DNA of 64,000 nt from Duncaniella muricolitica (lineage in GTDB: Bacteria; Bacteroidota; Bacteroidia; Bacteroidales; Muribaculaceae), in assembly GCA_025808375.1 (NCBI GenBank), contig CP061009.1, forward strand, positions 3,472,001 to 3,536,000, in the 5' to 3' direction. Shown here in pieces: positions 1 through 9,534 of this stretch. A program made the position numbers and the translations under genes. A model generated the notes under the pieces. It worked only from the letters and a program-made list of their open reading frames with translations. It had not been told where the DNA came from and searched no databases. Numbering within the stretch: the stretch's first letter is position 1; the number at the start of each line of letters is the position of its first letter.

Positions 1-575
1 ACATCAACTTCACCGGCTCGTTCACATCGCTGGCCTCGTTCCCCGAGATAGCCGACCGCACCGTCATCATCAACGGTGTGTCGAAAGCCTATGCCATGAC
101 AGGCTGGCGCATCGGTTACAGCGCGTCACCCCTGTGGCTGGCCAAAGCTGTCAACAAGCTCCAGGGCCAGTACACCTCCAACGCATCGTCGATAGCACAG
201 AAGGCCGCCGAGGCTGCCTACACCGGTTCGCAGGAGTGTGTGCGCGAGATGAACAAGGCTTTCGAGCGTCGCCGCGACCTCGTGGTAGAGCTCGCCTCGC
301 AGATACCCGGACTCAAGGTCAACCGTCCCACCGGCGCGTTCTACCTCTTCCCCGAAGTCAGCGCGTATGTAGGCACCACCACACCCGAAGGCAACGTCAT
401 AGCCTCGTCGGCCGACCTCGCCATGTATCTTCTTGAGAAGGGCCACGTAGCCACTGTCGACGGTGGTGCTTTCGGCATGGAAGGTTACATCCGCCTGAGC
501 TACGCCACAAGCGACGACAACATCCGCGAAGCCATGCGCCGCATCGCCGAGACTCTCGCCACCCTCAAGAAATAA
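1..575 (+). CDS. Pyridoxal-phosphate aminotransferase, class I (aspartate-type), 3' part
   Basis: The gene runs off the left edge and is read in the frame starting at base 3; about 190 C-terminal residues are visible. The motif SKAYAMTGWRIGY carries the lysine that forms the Schiff base with pyridoxal phosphate, and GYIRLSYATSDDNIREA near the end contains the conserved arginine that binds the substrate carboxylate. This is the pattern of cytosolic aspartate/prephenate-type aminotransferases (fold type I, class I), which move an amino group between amino acids and 2-oxoacids. The family is seen directly; the exact substrate (aspartate, prephenate or other) cannot be settled from this half. tyrS follows 79 bases later on the same strand. 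Confidence 0.9.
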   Translation, partial: INFTGSFTSLASFPEIADRTVIINGVSKAYAMTGWRIGYSASPLWLAKAVNKLQGQYTSNASSIAQKAAEAAYTGSQECVREMNKAFERRRDLVVELASQIPGLKVNRPTGAFYLFPEVSAYVGTTTPEGNVIASSADLAMYLLEKGHVATVDGGAFGMEGYIRLSYATSDDNIREAMRRIAETLATLKK

Positions 576-603
576 TAACCATAAGTTTACTGCAATACAT
601 CGC

Positions 604-635
604 CGGCAATTATCGATTGCTTTATATAATTGCCG
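604..635. terminator. Hairpin after the aminotransferase gene
   Basis: A perfect 10-bp stem (604-613 with 626-635, CGGCAATTAT/ATAATTGCCG) and a 12-nt loop lie between the aminotransferase stop and tyrS. No clear T-run follows, so it is either a weak terminator or a structured tyrS leader. Confidence 0.35.
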
Positions 636-654
636 ATTACTCTAATTAAAATAA

Positions 655-1950
655 ATGGATTTTATTGAAGAACTTACCTGGCGTGGCATGATCCACCAGA
701 TGATGCCAGGTACAGACGAACAGCTCAAAAAAGAAATGACCGTGGCATACCTCGGTATCGACCCCACGGCCGACTCACTCCATATAGGCCACCTCGTAGG
801 CGTGATGATGCTCAAGCACTTCCAGCGTTCGGGCCACAAGCCCATCGCCCTCGTGGGCGGCGCGACAGGCATGATAGGCGACCCCTCGATGAAGAGCCAG
901 GAGCGCAAACTCCTGAGCGAAGAGACCCTCCGCCACAACCAGGAGGCCATCAAGCGTCAGCTCAGCAAGTTTCTTGACTTTGACTCCGACGCTCCCAATG
1001 CCGCCGAGATGGTCAACAACTATGACTGGATGAAAAACTTCTCCTTTCTCGACTTCATCCGCGATGTCGGCAAGCACATCACCGTCAACTATATGATGGC
1101 CAAGGATTCGGTCAAGAAGCGTCTGAGCGGCGAGTCGCAGCAGGGCATGTCGTTCACCGAGTTCTCCTACCAGCTCTGTCAGGGCTACGACTTCCTCCAC
1201 CTCTATAAAGAGAAAGGCTGCCGCCTGCAGCTCGGAGGTTCTGACCAGTGGGGCAACATCACCACCGGCACCGAACTCATACGCCGCACAGTCGGAGGCG
1301 AGGCCTATGCCCTCACCTGCCCCCTCATCACCAAGGCCGACGGCGGCAAGTTTGGCAAGACCGAGAGCGGCAACGTATGGCTCGACCCGCGCTACACCTC
1401 GCCCTACAAGTTCTATCAGTTCTGGCTCAACGTCTCCGACGCCGACGCCGAGAAGTACATCAAGATTTTCACCTCGCTCACCCACGAGGAGATTGAGGCT
1501 CTCGTAGAGGAGCAGGCCAAGGACCCCGGACTCCGTCCCCTCCAGAAGCGTCTCGCCAAAGAGATTACCACCATGGTACACTCGGCCGAAGACTACGAGA
1601 TGGCCGTCGAGGCTTCGCAGATACTCTTCAGCAACAAGGCCGGAGAGACCCTGCGCAAGATTGACGAGGCCACACTTCTCGCCGTGATGGAGGGCGTGCC
1701 CCAGTTTGAGGTTTCGCGCTCGCTCATCACCGAGGGCGTCAAGCTCGCCGACCTCCTGACCGACCATGCGGCCGTCTTCCCCTCCAAGGGCGAGATGCGC
1801 AAGATGGTACAGGGCGGCGGCGTGTCGATCAACAAAGAAAAGATTTCCGACCCCTATGCTCCCGCTACAGAAGATATGCTCCTCAACGGCCGATATATCC
1901 TCGTGCAGCGCGGCAAGAAGAACTATTTCCTCATCAAAGTAACTGAATAA
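655..1950 (+). CDS. tyrS: Tyrosyl-tRNA synthetase
   Basis: This 431-residue cytosolic class I synthetase charges tRNA-Tyr with tyrosine using ATP. The HIGH signature is LHIGH at residues 42-46 and the KMSKS-type loop is KFGKT at 232-236, a common form in bacterial TyrRS. The stretch QLGGSDQWGN, which binds tyrosine and ATP, is present, and the last 80 or so residues (MRKMVQGGGVSIN and onward) form the S4-like RNA-binding domain. Length is normal for the short bacterial type. The start is the first ATG after an AT-rich leader with no Shine-Dalgarno sequence, as usual in Bacteroidetes. Confidence 0.97.
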   Translation: MDFIEELTWRGMIHQMMPGTDEQLKKEMTVAYLGIDPTADSLHIGHLVGVMMLKHFQRSGHKPIALVGGATGMIGDPSMKSQERKLLSEETLRHNQEAIKRQLSKFLDFDSDAPNAAEMVNNYDWMKNFSFLDFIRDVGKHITVNYMMAKDSVKKRLSGESQQGMSFTEFSYQLCQGYDFLHLYKEKGCRLQLGGSDQWGNITTGTELIRRTVGGEAYALTCPLITKADGGKFGKTESGNVWLDPRYTSPYKFYQFWLNVSDADAEKYIKIFTSLTHEEIEALVEEQAKDPGLRPLQKRLAKEITTMVHSAEDYEMAVEASQILFSNKAGETLRKIDEATLLAVMEGVPQFEVSRSLITEGVKLADLLTDHAAVFPSKGEMRKMVQGGGVSINKEKISDPYAPATEDMLLNGRYILVQRGKKNYFLIKVTE

Positions 1951-1959
1951 ACCTTAACC

Positions 1960-2025
1960 GAATGTTGGATTTTGACTGTCGGTCAGCTTCAGAGGGCTGA
2001 TTTTGACATTCATAATCCAACATTC
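1960..2025. other. Inverted repeat between tyrS and queF
   Basis: Arms GAATGTTGGATT (1960-1971) and AATCCAACATTC (2014-2025) enclose a smaller TCAGC/GCTGA stem. The structure fills the 88-base gap before queF. It has no T-run. I looked for a preQ1 riboswitch here, the expected regulator of queF, and could not fit its pseudoknot consensus. Confidence 0.4.
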
Positions 2026-2038
2026 TATATTCTAAAGC

Positions 2039-2509
2039 ATGCGTAACGATTCAGAGCTTAACGGCGTGACCCTTCTGGGCGACACCCGCGTGAAATATCC
2101 CGACCAATACGCACCCGAGGTGCTCGAGACGTTTGTCAACAAACATCCCGGCAACGATTATCTCGTCACATTCACCTGTCCCGAGTTCACATCACTCTGT
2201 CCCAAGACCGGACAGCCCGACTTTGCACGGATACTCATCTCCTACATCCCGCGCGAGCGCATGGTCGAGAGCAAGAGCCTCAAGCTGTATCTTTTCAGCT
2301 TCCGCAACCACGGCGACTTTCACGAGGACTGCGTGAATATAATAATGAAAGACCTCATCCGCCTCATGGACCCGAAATACATCGAGGTCAAAGGCATCTT
2401 CACACCCCGCGGCGGCATAGCCATACACCCGTTTGCCAACTGGGGCGACCCCGACCATCAGCACATCGTCGCGGCCCGCATGCTTGCCAACATGCCATGT
2501 GACTTTTAG
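2039..2509 (+). CDS. queF: NADPH-dependent 7-cyano-7-deazaguanine (preQ0) reductase
   Basis: QueF reduces the nitrile of preQ0 to the amine preQ1 in queuosine biosynthesis, using NADPH. The signature CPKTGQPDF places the catalytic cysteine at residue 54 and the proton-donating aspartate at 61, matching the unimodular (short, Bacillus-type) QueF; the 156-residue length also fits that type. The protein ends in a Bacteroidetes-style tail (NWGDPDHQHI). queC follows after 67 bases on the same strand, so the enzyme and the gene for its substrate-forming enzyme are probably co-transcribed. PreQ1 is later inserted at position 34 of GUN-anticodon tRNAs. Confidence 0.96.
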   Translation: MRNDSELNGVTLLGDTRVKYPDQYAPEVLETFVNKHPGNDYLVTFTCPEFTSLCPKTGQPDFARILISYIPRERMVESKSLKLYLFSFRNHGDFHEDCVNIIMKDLIRLMDPKYIEVKGIFTPRGGIAIHPFANWGDPDHQHIVAARMLANMPCDF

Positions 2510-2576
2510 GTCTCATTTTTCACACCTTTCTTCACACCATTTTTCTACGCCGATTTGTTACATTAAAAAAAGTATA

Positions 2577-3221
2577 ATGAGCAGATATCTACTTGTACTC
2601 TCCGGAGGCATGGACTCCGTGACGATGCTCCACGAGTATCGCGACAGCATAGCTGCCGCCGTGACATTTCAGTATGGTTCCAACCACAACAAGCGCGAGG
2701 CCCGATGCGCGCGCATCAACTGCGAGAAGCTCGGCATCGAGTGGATAGAGATTGACCTTTCGTTTATGGGACGCCACTTCGAGAGCTCGCTCCTGCAGGG
2801 TGCCGACGCAATCCCCGAAGGACACTATGCCGATGACAACATGCGCTCGACAGTGGTGCCGTTTCGCAACGGCATCATGCTCGCCGTGGCCGCCGGACTC
2901 GCCGAAAGCCGCAAGCTCGACGGTGTGATGATAGCCAACCATTCGGGCGACCATGCCATATATCCCGACTGCCGCCCCGACTTCATCGCCTCGATGGGCC
3001 GGGCCATAGCCGACGGCACCTACGACCATCTGCAACTACTGGCCCCCTACACTTCGCTGTCCAAGGGCGAGATTGCCCTTCGCGGCAAGAACCTCGGCGT
3101 AGACTATTCGCTCACATATTCATGCTACAAAGGCGGAGAGCACCACTGCGGCAAATGCGGCACTTGTGTGGAGCGCGCCGAGGCACTCCGATATGCAGGC
3201 ATAACTCTCACCGACGACTGA
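2577..3221 (+). CDS. queC: 7-cyano-7-deazaguanine synthase
   Basis: QueC converts 7-carboxy-7-deazaguanine to preQ0 using ATP and ammonia. The PP-loop SGGMDS is at residues 9-14. The zinc site near the C-terminus is SCYKGGEHHCGKCGTC, four cysteines in the family spacing. I chose the ATG at 2577, which gives 214 residues; the longer frame back to 2433 overlaps queF and adds unconserved residues. Together with queF upstream and gluQRS at 34 kb, this shows that the organism makes its own queuosine and can glutamylate it. Confidence 0.96.
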   Translation: MSRYLLVLSGGMDSVTMLHEYRDSIAAAVTFQYGSNHNKREARCARINCEKLGIEWIEIDLSFMGRHFESSLLQGADAIPEGHYADDNMRSTVVPFRNGIMLAVAAGLAESRKLDGVMIANHSGDHAIYPDCRPDFIASMGRAIADGTYDHLQLLAPYTSLSKGEIALRGKNLGVDYSLTYSCYKGGEHHCGKCGTCVERAEALRYAGITLTDD

Positions 3222-3249
3222 TCACTCCCATCACCACCTCCTACTCAGC

Positions 3250-4122
3250 ATGACTCCACAGCAACCCACAGCCTCACCCACCCGACATAAACGCAAGAAA
3301 CGCCGCCGCAAAATCAACCCGCTCAAAGTGCTCAGGTTGCTGTTGCCCGTCATACTTTTCATATTCCTGTGTGTGGTGATGTGTGTGCCTTCGCCCGGAC
3401 ATGACACCTCATCCGAGTCAGCCGAAGAGATTGCGGCCGAGCAGGCTCCCATAGTCGAACTGTTCTCCGGGGCCAACGTCTATGACCTCGAGAAACTCGA
3501 CACCGTGAGCTTCTACCGACGCCATCTCGAGAAGATGCCCGAACCGACCCAACGCATCAAGGTCAACTATTTCGGCAATCTGCGCCCCTATTTCAACGAC
3601 TCCAACTATGTCCACTGGCAGGAGGCCGAGAGTTACGGACTGCAGCCGCTCTCCGACACCCGCTCTCACTGGCAGCTCAACCGTCCGATAGTCAAGGTCA
3701 CCACCTGCGCCGACTATTTTCTCGACACGCTCATATTCTCGCGCCCCTATCTCGTGCCCGAAGCGGCCGCCACACTGCGTGAGATAGGCCACCGTTTCCG
3801 CGACACCATAGCCGCCCGCGGTGGTGGCGACTACCGCATCAAGGTCACAAGCGTGCTCCGCACGCCGCAGACCGTAAGACGGCTGAGACGGCGCAACCGC
3901 AACGCCATCGACTCGTCGGTCCACCAGCTCGGCACCACTTTCGACATCTCCTATGCTTCATTCGTAGCATCATCCCCGGCTCCGGCACGAAGCGTCGACG
4001 ACCTCAAAGGCATCCTGGCCGAAGTGCTCAAGGCCATGCGCGAGGAAAACAAAATCTGGGTGAAATATGAAGTAGGCCAGCCCTGTTTCCATATCACCGC
4101 CCGCAACCCCGACTCGAAATGA
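3250..4122 (+). CDS. DUF5715-type membrane-anchored protein with M15-like peptidase signature
   Basis: This is a 290-residue protein with a basic cytoplasmic start (KRKKRRRK) and one hydrophobic segment at about residues 26-47, so the body should face the periplasm. The C-terminal half contains VHQLGTTFD (H225, D232), the HxxGxxxD arrangement that binds zinc in D-Ala-D-Ala peptidases of family M15, and a late histidine in CFHITAR (H281). The pattern SVLRTPQTVRRLRRRNRNA also resembles the Bacteroidetes DUF5715 family. Zinc peptidase activity on peptidoglycan is inferred and untested. The stop overlaps the AsmA-like gene start (ATGA at 4119), so the two are translationally coupled, which suggests a joint role in envelope biogenesis. 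Confidence 0.75.
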   Translation: MTPQQPTASPTRHKRKKRRRKINPLKVLRLLLPVILFIFLCVVMCVPSPGHDTSSESAEEIAAEQAPIVELFSGANVYDLEKLDTVSFYRRHLEKMPEPTQRIKVNYFGNLRPYFNDSNYVHWQEAESYGLQPLSDTRSHWQLNRPIVKVTTCADYFLDTLIFSRPYLVPEAAATLREIGHRFRDTIAARGGGDYRIKVTSVLRTPQTVRRLRRRNRNAIDSSVHQLGTTFDISYASFVASSPAPARSVDDLKGILAEVLKAMREENKIWVKYEVGQPCFHITARNPDSK

Positions 4123-7100
4123 CAGACCGTCCCTCCCCCTCACCCGACACCGAAAACACTCCCGCCCCGACATGCAGGAAGTCATCGCTGCCCGTAAAGC
4201 TGCTCAAAGTCATCGGCTTCGCGGCCCTTGCGGTCATACTGCTCGTGGCCGCGCTCATCACTGTGGCCGTAAGCTATCTTCAGCCCGAAAAACTGACTCC
4301 GCTCGCCGTCGGATATGCCAACGAATATCTCGACGCCGACCTCGAGGCCGACCGCATAGAGATCAGCTTCTGGAGCACTTTTCCACGCTTTGACCTCGAC
4401 ATACGCGGTCTGAAACTTCGCTCCAAGGCATTTGACTCACTGCCCGACTCCGTAAGGACTCGGCTACCCGAATATGCCGATTCGCTCCTCTCGCTTGCCC
4501 GCTTCAACGCCGCTATCAACATCCCACGTCTCATGGTTGGCGGCATAGCCCTCTATGACATCACTATCGACTCGCCCCGGGTCAATCTCGTCAGAGCCAC
4601 ACCCGAGGTGTGGAACTTTGACATCTTCCCTCCATCGGCCGACAAGCCCGAGGAAGACAAGCCGCTGAGCATCCCCGACTTCTCGATGGGCACGTTTCGC
4701 ATCGACGGCGGTTTTCCTCTGCGCTATCTATCGCTCCCCGACTCCATCGACGCCTCTCTGCGGCTCACCACGACCGAGCTTCAGGGTGGCGGTGCCCCGG
4801 TCTATAAGCTCGACATCGCAGGGCTCACCTCGGCCTCCGTCCCCTCGCTCACCGTCAACCGTCTGCAACTGGGACTCGGAGGCGACATCAACTGGTCGGC
4901 CTCTCGCCCGATGCACGCCTCACTGTGTGACTTCCGTCTCACTGTCGGACAGGTCGAGGCCACACTGAACACATCGCTCGACTTTGAGCACGACTTCCGT
5001 GTCGAGACACTCGCTTTCGACATGCCTCTCACGCCGCTCGACCGCTTTATCGCGCTCATACCCGTCTCCATGCGCGGCGAACTTGCCAAGGTCGACGCCG
5101 ACCTCTCGCTCTCATGCGCCATGCGTCTCACTCGCCCCTATTGTCCGGCCGAGGATTCCATCCCGTCGTTTGAGATGCTGCTCAATGTGCCCGAAGGCTC
5201 GGCGCGCTATGACGGCATGAGCCTCGACCGCTTCGAGCTCCTGGCCACCGCCAAAGTCGACGGCTCTGACCTCGACCGTTCGACCATCGACATCTCGCGT
5301 CTCACAGCCATAGGCGAGGGTATGGGCTTCGGACTCACAGGCCACATCACCGACATTATATCCGACCCCGAGGTCAACGGCACGTTCAAGGGAGGTCTCA
5401 ACGTGCAGCATCTCCCCAAAAGCCTCCTGGCCATGCTCCCCTGCAAGGTGCAGGGCAATCTCAGGGCCGACTGCAACTTTGACCTGCGCAAAAGCTATCT
5501 TGACAAGGAGGATTTCCACAAGATTCAGCTCAATGGCCGGGCCACACTCTCGGGTCTGCTCGTGGAGATGCCCCAACTGCACGCCCACATCTACTCACGC
5601 GAGATGGAGCTGCATCTCGGCACAAGTTCGTCATTCAGCAACGATAACGTCAGCGTCGACTCGCTGCTCACGGCCTCGCTACGCATCGACACACTCTCAT
5701 GTATAATCGAAGGCTACGACATGCGCGGCCGCGGACTCAGTATAGGTGTCGGATGCCGCAACACCCTGTCGAGTGCCGACACCACACAGATCAATCCCAT
5801 AGGCGGACGTCTGCACGCCGACCGCTTCACGCTTCGCACCGACGTTGACTCCACCCGTCTCCACCTCCGCGACGCGACGGTCGGAGGCGCACTCACACGC
5901 TTTCGCGGCAATGCCCGCCAGCCACAGGCCCGGCTCAACATATCCACAGGCTCAGCCCTGTATGCCGACCGCATCAACCGCGCGATGCTCTCCGATGCCA
6001 AAGCCTCACTCACCGTCCACCCCTCGGCCTCCGAGCAGGCCCAGCGGCGTTTTGCCCGCTATGACTCTCTGCGCCGCGCCCATCCGGGGCTTCCGGCCGA
6101 CTCTCTGCGCGCCATGCTATCGGCCATCACCCGAGCCGAGCGTGCCGCCCGTCGCGCCTCATCATCCGCGGCCGCACCCCGACGCTCCGATGTGACCGCC
6201 GAGACCTCGGCCGACATCACGGTCGACCGTCCGCTGCGCCATCTGCTGCGCAACTGGCAGGCCCAAGGCTCACTCCACGCCGCACGCATGCGCCTGTTCA
6301 CTCCTCTCTTCCCTCTGCGCAACCGCATCACCGACCTTGACGTCGACTTCTCGACCGATTCAATACACATCCATGAGACTCACGCACGGGTCGGACACAG
6401 CGACTTCGCGCTCAGCGGCTCGATTACCAACATCTCTCGCGCGCTGACCTCGCGCAACGGGTCGCAACCGCTGGTGGCCAATTTCAATCTCAACTGCGAC
6501 ACCATCAATGTCAACGAACTGGCCGGTGCCATCTTTGCCGGCGCGGCCTTTGCCGAACGCGACTCCACCTCGGCCATAGCCATCGTGCCTGTCGACGACA
6601 ATGCCGACGAGAGTGCACTCCAGTCGTCGGTCGACAAGGCTGCCGCCATCGACTCGACCGCAGTGCTCATCATTCCCTCCAATCTCGAGGCTACCTTTGA
6701 CATCAGGGCACAACATATTGTATATTCCGACCTCATGTTCCACGACTTCAAAGGCACTCTCAATGCCTTTGGCGGCGCGCTCAATCTTGCTCAGCTCGGC
6801 GCGCGCTCCGACATCGGTTCGCTCAATCTCAACGCTCTCTACACGGCACCGACAAAACATGACGCCTCGTTTGCCTTCGGACTGAGAGTCGACGGATTTC
6901 ACATCGCCGAATTTCTCGACCTTGTGCCGGCCATCGACTCGCTCATGCCGCTGCTCAACGACATCGGCGGTGTCATCAACGCCGACATAGCTGCCACCAC
7001 GGGACTCGACTCAGCCATGAACATCGACATCCCCTCGCTAAGAGCAGCCGTGAAACTCTCGGGCGACTCGCTCGTGGTGATGGATGACGAGACTTTCCGA

Positions 7101-7604
7101 ACAATAGGCAAGTGGCTCCTCTTCAAGGACAAAGGACACAATATGATCGACAGCATGACTGTCGAGATGATAGTCGACAACTCGCAGATGCAGATGTTTC
7201 CCTTCATGTTCAACCTCGACCGCTACAAGCTCGGCGTGATGGGCAGCAACGACCTGGCCATGAACCTCAACTATCACATAGCCGTGCTCAAGTCGCCGCT
7301 TCCGTTCAAGTTTGGCATCAACATCTCGGGCAGTCCCGACAACATGAAGATAAGGCTCGGCAAAGCCAAGTTTAACGAGAAAAACATGGCCCGCACTGTC
7401 TCTATCGCCGACACCACGCGCATCAATCTCGTGCAGGAGATACGCAACGTCTTCAGCCGTGGAGTGCGCAACGGCAAAATCAAGAAACTCAAGTTTAACA
7501 AAGTCTCCGATGCGATTATCGACATCGACGCCGCCTCCGACACCATCTCGGCCTCCGACTCACTCTACTTCATTCGCGAAGGTCTGCTCCCGCCCAAGGA
7601 GTGA
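4119..7604 (+). CDS. AsmA-like giant envelope protein
   Basis: This 1161-residue protein begins with a cytoplasmic tail and a single membrane segment at about residues 28-52 (LLKVIGFAALAVILLVAALI), followed by a long region of repeating amphipathic beta strands. A strand block near the C-terminus (GVINADIAATTGLDSAMNID through LGVMGSNDLAMNLNYHIAVL) matches the AsmA C-terminal domain. AsmA/TamB-like proteins form periplasm-spanning grooves thought to carry phospholipids to the outer membrane. There is an Ala/Arg-rich low-complexity stretch at about residues 640-695. The start is fixed by the ATGA overlap with the gene before. Function is inferred from family. Confidence 0.85.
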   Translation: MTDRPSPSPDTENTPAPTCRKSSLPVKLLKVIGFAALAVILLVAALITVAVSYLQPEKLTPLAVGYANEYLDADLEADRIEISFWSTFPRFDLDIRGLKLRSKAFDSLPDSVRTRLPEYADSLLSLARFNAAINIPRLMVGGIALYDITIDSPRVNLVRATPEVWNFDIFPPSADKPEEDKPLSIPDFSMGTFRIDGGFPLRYLSLPDSIDASLRLTTTELQGGGAPVYKLDIAGLTSASVPSLTVNRLQLGLGGDINWSASRPMHASLCDFRLTVGQVEATLNTSLDFEHDFRVETLAFDMPLTPLDRFIALIPVSMRGELAKVDADLSLSCAMRLTRPYCPAEDSIPSFEMLLNVPEGSARYDGMSLDRFELLATAKVDGSDLDRSTIDISRLTAIGEGMGFGLTGHITDIISDPEVNGTFKGGLNVQHLPKSLLAMLPCKVQGNLRADCNFDLRKSYLDKEDFHKIQLNGRATLSGLLVEMPQLHAHIYSREMELHLGTSSSFSNDNVSVDSLLTASLRIDTLSCIIEGYDMRGRGLSIGVGCRNTLSSADTTQINPIGGRLHADRFTLRTDVDSTRLHLRDATVGGALTRFRGNARQPQARLNISTGSALYADRINRAMLSDAKASLTVHPSASEQAQRRFARYDSLRRAHPGLPADSLRAMLSAITRAERAARRASSSAAAPRRSDVTAETSADITVDRPLRHLLRNWQAQGSLHAARMRLFTPLFPLRNRITDLDVDFSTDSIHIHETHARVGHSDFALSGSITNISRALTSRNGSQPLVANFNLNCDTINVNELAGAIFAGAAFAERDSTSAIAIVPVDDNADESALQSSVDKAAAIDSTAVLIIPSNLEATFDIRAQHIVYSDLMFHDFKGTLNAFGGALNLAQLGARSDIGSLNLNALYTAPTKHDASFAFGLRVDGFHIAEFLDLVPAIDSLMPLLNDIGGVINADIAATTGLDSAMNIDIPSLRAAVKLSGDSLVVMDDETFRTIGKWLLFKDKGHNMIDSMTVEMIVDNSQMQMFPFMFNLDRYKLGVMGSNDLAMNLNYHIAVLKSPLPFKFGINISGSPDNMKIRLGKAKFNEKNMARTVSIADTTRINLVQEIRNVFSRGVRNGKIKKLKFNKVSDAIIDIDAASDTISASDSLYFIREGLLPPKE

Positions 7605-7646
7605 ACCGCGACACAATGTCTCAGTCTCATCTAAAACAATTTTCTT

Positions 7647-8399
7647 TTGACACCCTACCACTCACATATAGTCCGCTTTCTACAGCGTCATCACTACACG
7701 GCGGTCTCACCCAGGGCCGCGCTCATCGACATGGACGGCACTCTCTATGACTCGATGAAAAACCACACCGCCGCCTGGCACCGTCTCATCACCGAGGCCG
7801 GCATCCCGTGCACCCGCGAGGAGTTTTATCTCTACGAGGGACGCACCGGGGCCTCGACCATCAATCATCTTGTCAACCGTGCCTGGGGACGCGACGCCAC
7901 CGACGAGGAAAAGGCGCACCTCTATCAGCTCAAGACAGTTTATTTCAACGAACTCCCACCCGTACAGCCCATGCCGGGTGCCGCCACGATGCTCAGTCTG
8001 CTTAAAGAAGTGGGCATGCGGCGCGTGCTTGTCACAGGCTCGGGACAAAACAGTCTCATCTCGCGCATCGACACCGACTTTCCCGGCATCTTCGAGCCCG
8101 GCATGCGTGTAACCTCGCGCGACGTAACCCACGGCAAACCTCATCCCGAACCTTTCATCCGCGCCATGCAACTGGCCCGGGTAAGCCCCTCCCAGTCAAT
8201 CGTCATCGAGAACGCGCCGCTCGGCATCGAGGCCGGCGACCGTGCGGGAGCTTTCACCATAGGCGTCACAACCGGCCCCATACCCGTCGAGGAGATGGAG
8301 CGCGCTGGCGCGGCCGTGGTATTCCCCTCGATGGAGGCCTTTGCCGAAGCTCTCCCGATACTGCTCTACTCTTTGTTGCACACCCGCATAGACATTTAA
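7647..8399 (+). CDS. HAD-superfamily phosphatase/phosphomutase (beta-phosphoglucomutase-like)
   Basis: A 250-residue HAD hydrolase with motif I DMDGTLYDS (nucleophile D28, acid/base D30), motif II VTGSGQ, a motif III lysine in THGKPHPEP, and motif IV ENAPLGIEAGDRAG. An alpha-helical cap sits between motifs I and II, as in the PGMB/GPH branch. The only plausible start in frame is the TTG at 7647: an in-frame stop lies at 7632 and the next ATG is inside motif I. The substrate is probably a small sugar phosphate, but no residue decides which. aroB starts 4 bases after the stop, so the two are in one operon. Confidence 0.88.
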   Translation: MTPYHSHIVRFLQRHHYTAVSPRAALIDMDGTLYDSMKNHTAAWHRLITEAGIPCTREEFYLYEGRTGASTINHLVNRAWGRDATDEEKAHLYQLKTVYFNELPPVQPMPGAATMLSLLKEVGMRRVLVTGSGQNSLISRIDTDFPGIFEPGMRVTSRDVTHGKPHPEPFIRAMQLARVSPSQSIVIENAPLGIEAGDRAGAFTIGVTTGPIPVEEMERAGAAVVFPSMEAFAEALPILLYSLLHTRIDI

Positions 8400-8403
8400 C
8401 GCC

Positions 8404-9447
8404 ATGCAAAAGATCCTCTATACCAACGACATTGCCCGCGCCGTAGTCTCGCTTGTCGACGAGATGCACCCGGCTTCGGTCCACATCATCACCGACACAA
8501 ACGTCCAGGCCAAGGTACTCCCCTCGCTCTCTCTCACCTATCCCGTCATCCCGACTCCGCCGGGCGACGTGGCCAAAAACATCGACACACTCTCCGGCAT
8601 ATGGGGCAGTCTCATACGCGGCGGTGCCACCCGCAAATCGGTCGTTATTAATATAGGTGGCGGTGTAGTGACCGACATGGGCGGATTTGCCGCCGCCACT
8701 TTCAAGCGCGGCATCCGCTTCATCAATGTCCCCACCACACTCCTCTCGGCTGTCGACGCGGCTGTCGGAGGCAAGACCGGTATCAACTTCGAGGGCTATA
8801 AAAACGAAATCGGAGCCTTCGCCCCGGCCGACGCGGTGGTCATATCCACCTCTACATTCTCGACACTTCCTGTCACCGAACTTCTGTCGGGCTATGCCGA
8901 GATGCTCAAGCACGGCCTGCTGTCATCGGCCGAGACCTATGACGAACTGATCGGATTTGACATTGTCAACGCCGACCTCGACCGCCTGCTTCCCCTGCTC
9001 GAGAAGAGTGTACGCGTAAAGGAACGCATAGTCACCGAAGACCCCACCGAGAAGGGTATACGCCGCGCGCTCAACCTCGGCCACACTGCCGGTCACGCCT
9101 TCGAGTCGCTCGCTCTCGAGCGCGACAACCCCGTGCCCCACGGCTATGCGGTGGCTTGGGGCATACTCGTTGAGATGATATTGTCACACATGACAGAACA
9201 TTTCCCCTCGGCCGAGCTTTACCGCTACGCCACCTATCTCAAGGAGCACTCCTACGGCACGCCCGACTTCACCTGTGACGACTATCCGCGTCTGCTCGCC
9301 CTAATGAGCCATGACAAGAAAAACGATACCCCCGACCACATCAACTTCACCCTCCTCTCCGCCCCGGGCTCGCCTCTCATCGACCGCACTGCCGACAATA
9401 CCCTCATCACCGAAGCCCTTGACATATTCCGCGACCTCATGCAATAA
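8404..9447 (+). CDS. aroB: 3-dehydroquinate synthase
   Basis: AroB converts DAHP to 3-dehydroquinate, the second step of the shikimate pathway, with NAD+ and a divalent metal. The 347-residue protein carries the NAD-binding GGGVVTDMGGFAA, the substrate-binding VPTTLLSAVDAAVGGKTGIN, and the metal-site motifs GYAEMLKHG and LNLGHTAGHAFE. Length is normal. It follows the HAD phosphatase by 4 bases and ends at a strong bidirectional terminator. Confidence 0.97.
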   Translation: MQKILYTNDIARAVVSLVDEMHPASVHIITDTNVQAKVLPSLSLTYPVIPTPPGDVAKNIDTLSGIWGSLIRGGATRKSVVINIGGGVVTDMGGFAAATFKRGIRFINVPTTLLSAVDAAVGGKTGINFEGYKNEIGAFAPADAVVISTSTFSTLPVTELLSGYAEMLKHGLLSSAETYDELIGFDIVNADLDRLLPLLEKSVRVKERIVTEDPTEKGIRRALNLGHTAGHAFESLALERDNPVPHGYAVAWGILVEMILSHMTEHFPSAELYRYATYLKEHSYGTPDFTCDDYPRLLALMSHDKKNDTPDHINFTLLSAPGSPLIDRTADNTLITEALDIFRDLMQ

Positions 9448-9466
9448 TCGCATCTTATCATATGTA

Positions 9467-9517
9467 AAAAAAGGAAAATTCAACGCTGCTCCCGGCAACG
9501 TTGAATTTTCCTTTTTT
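9467..9517. terminator. Bidirectional terminator between aroB and the beta-barrel gene
   Basis: Perfect 19-bp arms (9467-9485 and 9499-9517) with an A-run on one side and a T-run on the other, placed between two convergent genes. It should stop transcription from both directions. Confidence 0.9.
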
Positions 9518-9534
9518 CAGAGATTATCTATCCG

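Noticed and set aside
1951..2038. preQ1 riboswitch before queF
   Set aside because: There is a stem-loop, but I could not place the A-rich tail and pseudoknot of preQ1 class I or the longer class II fold.
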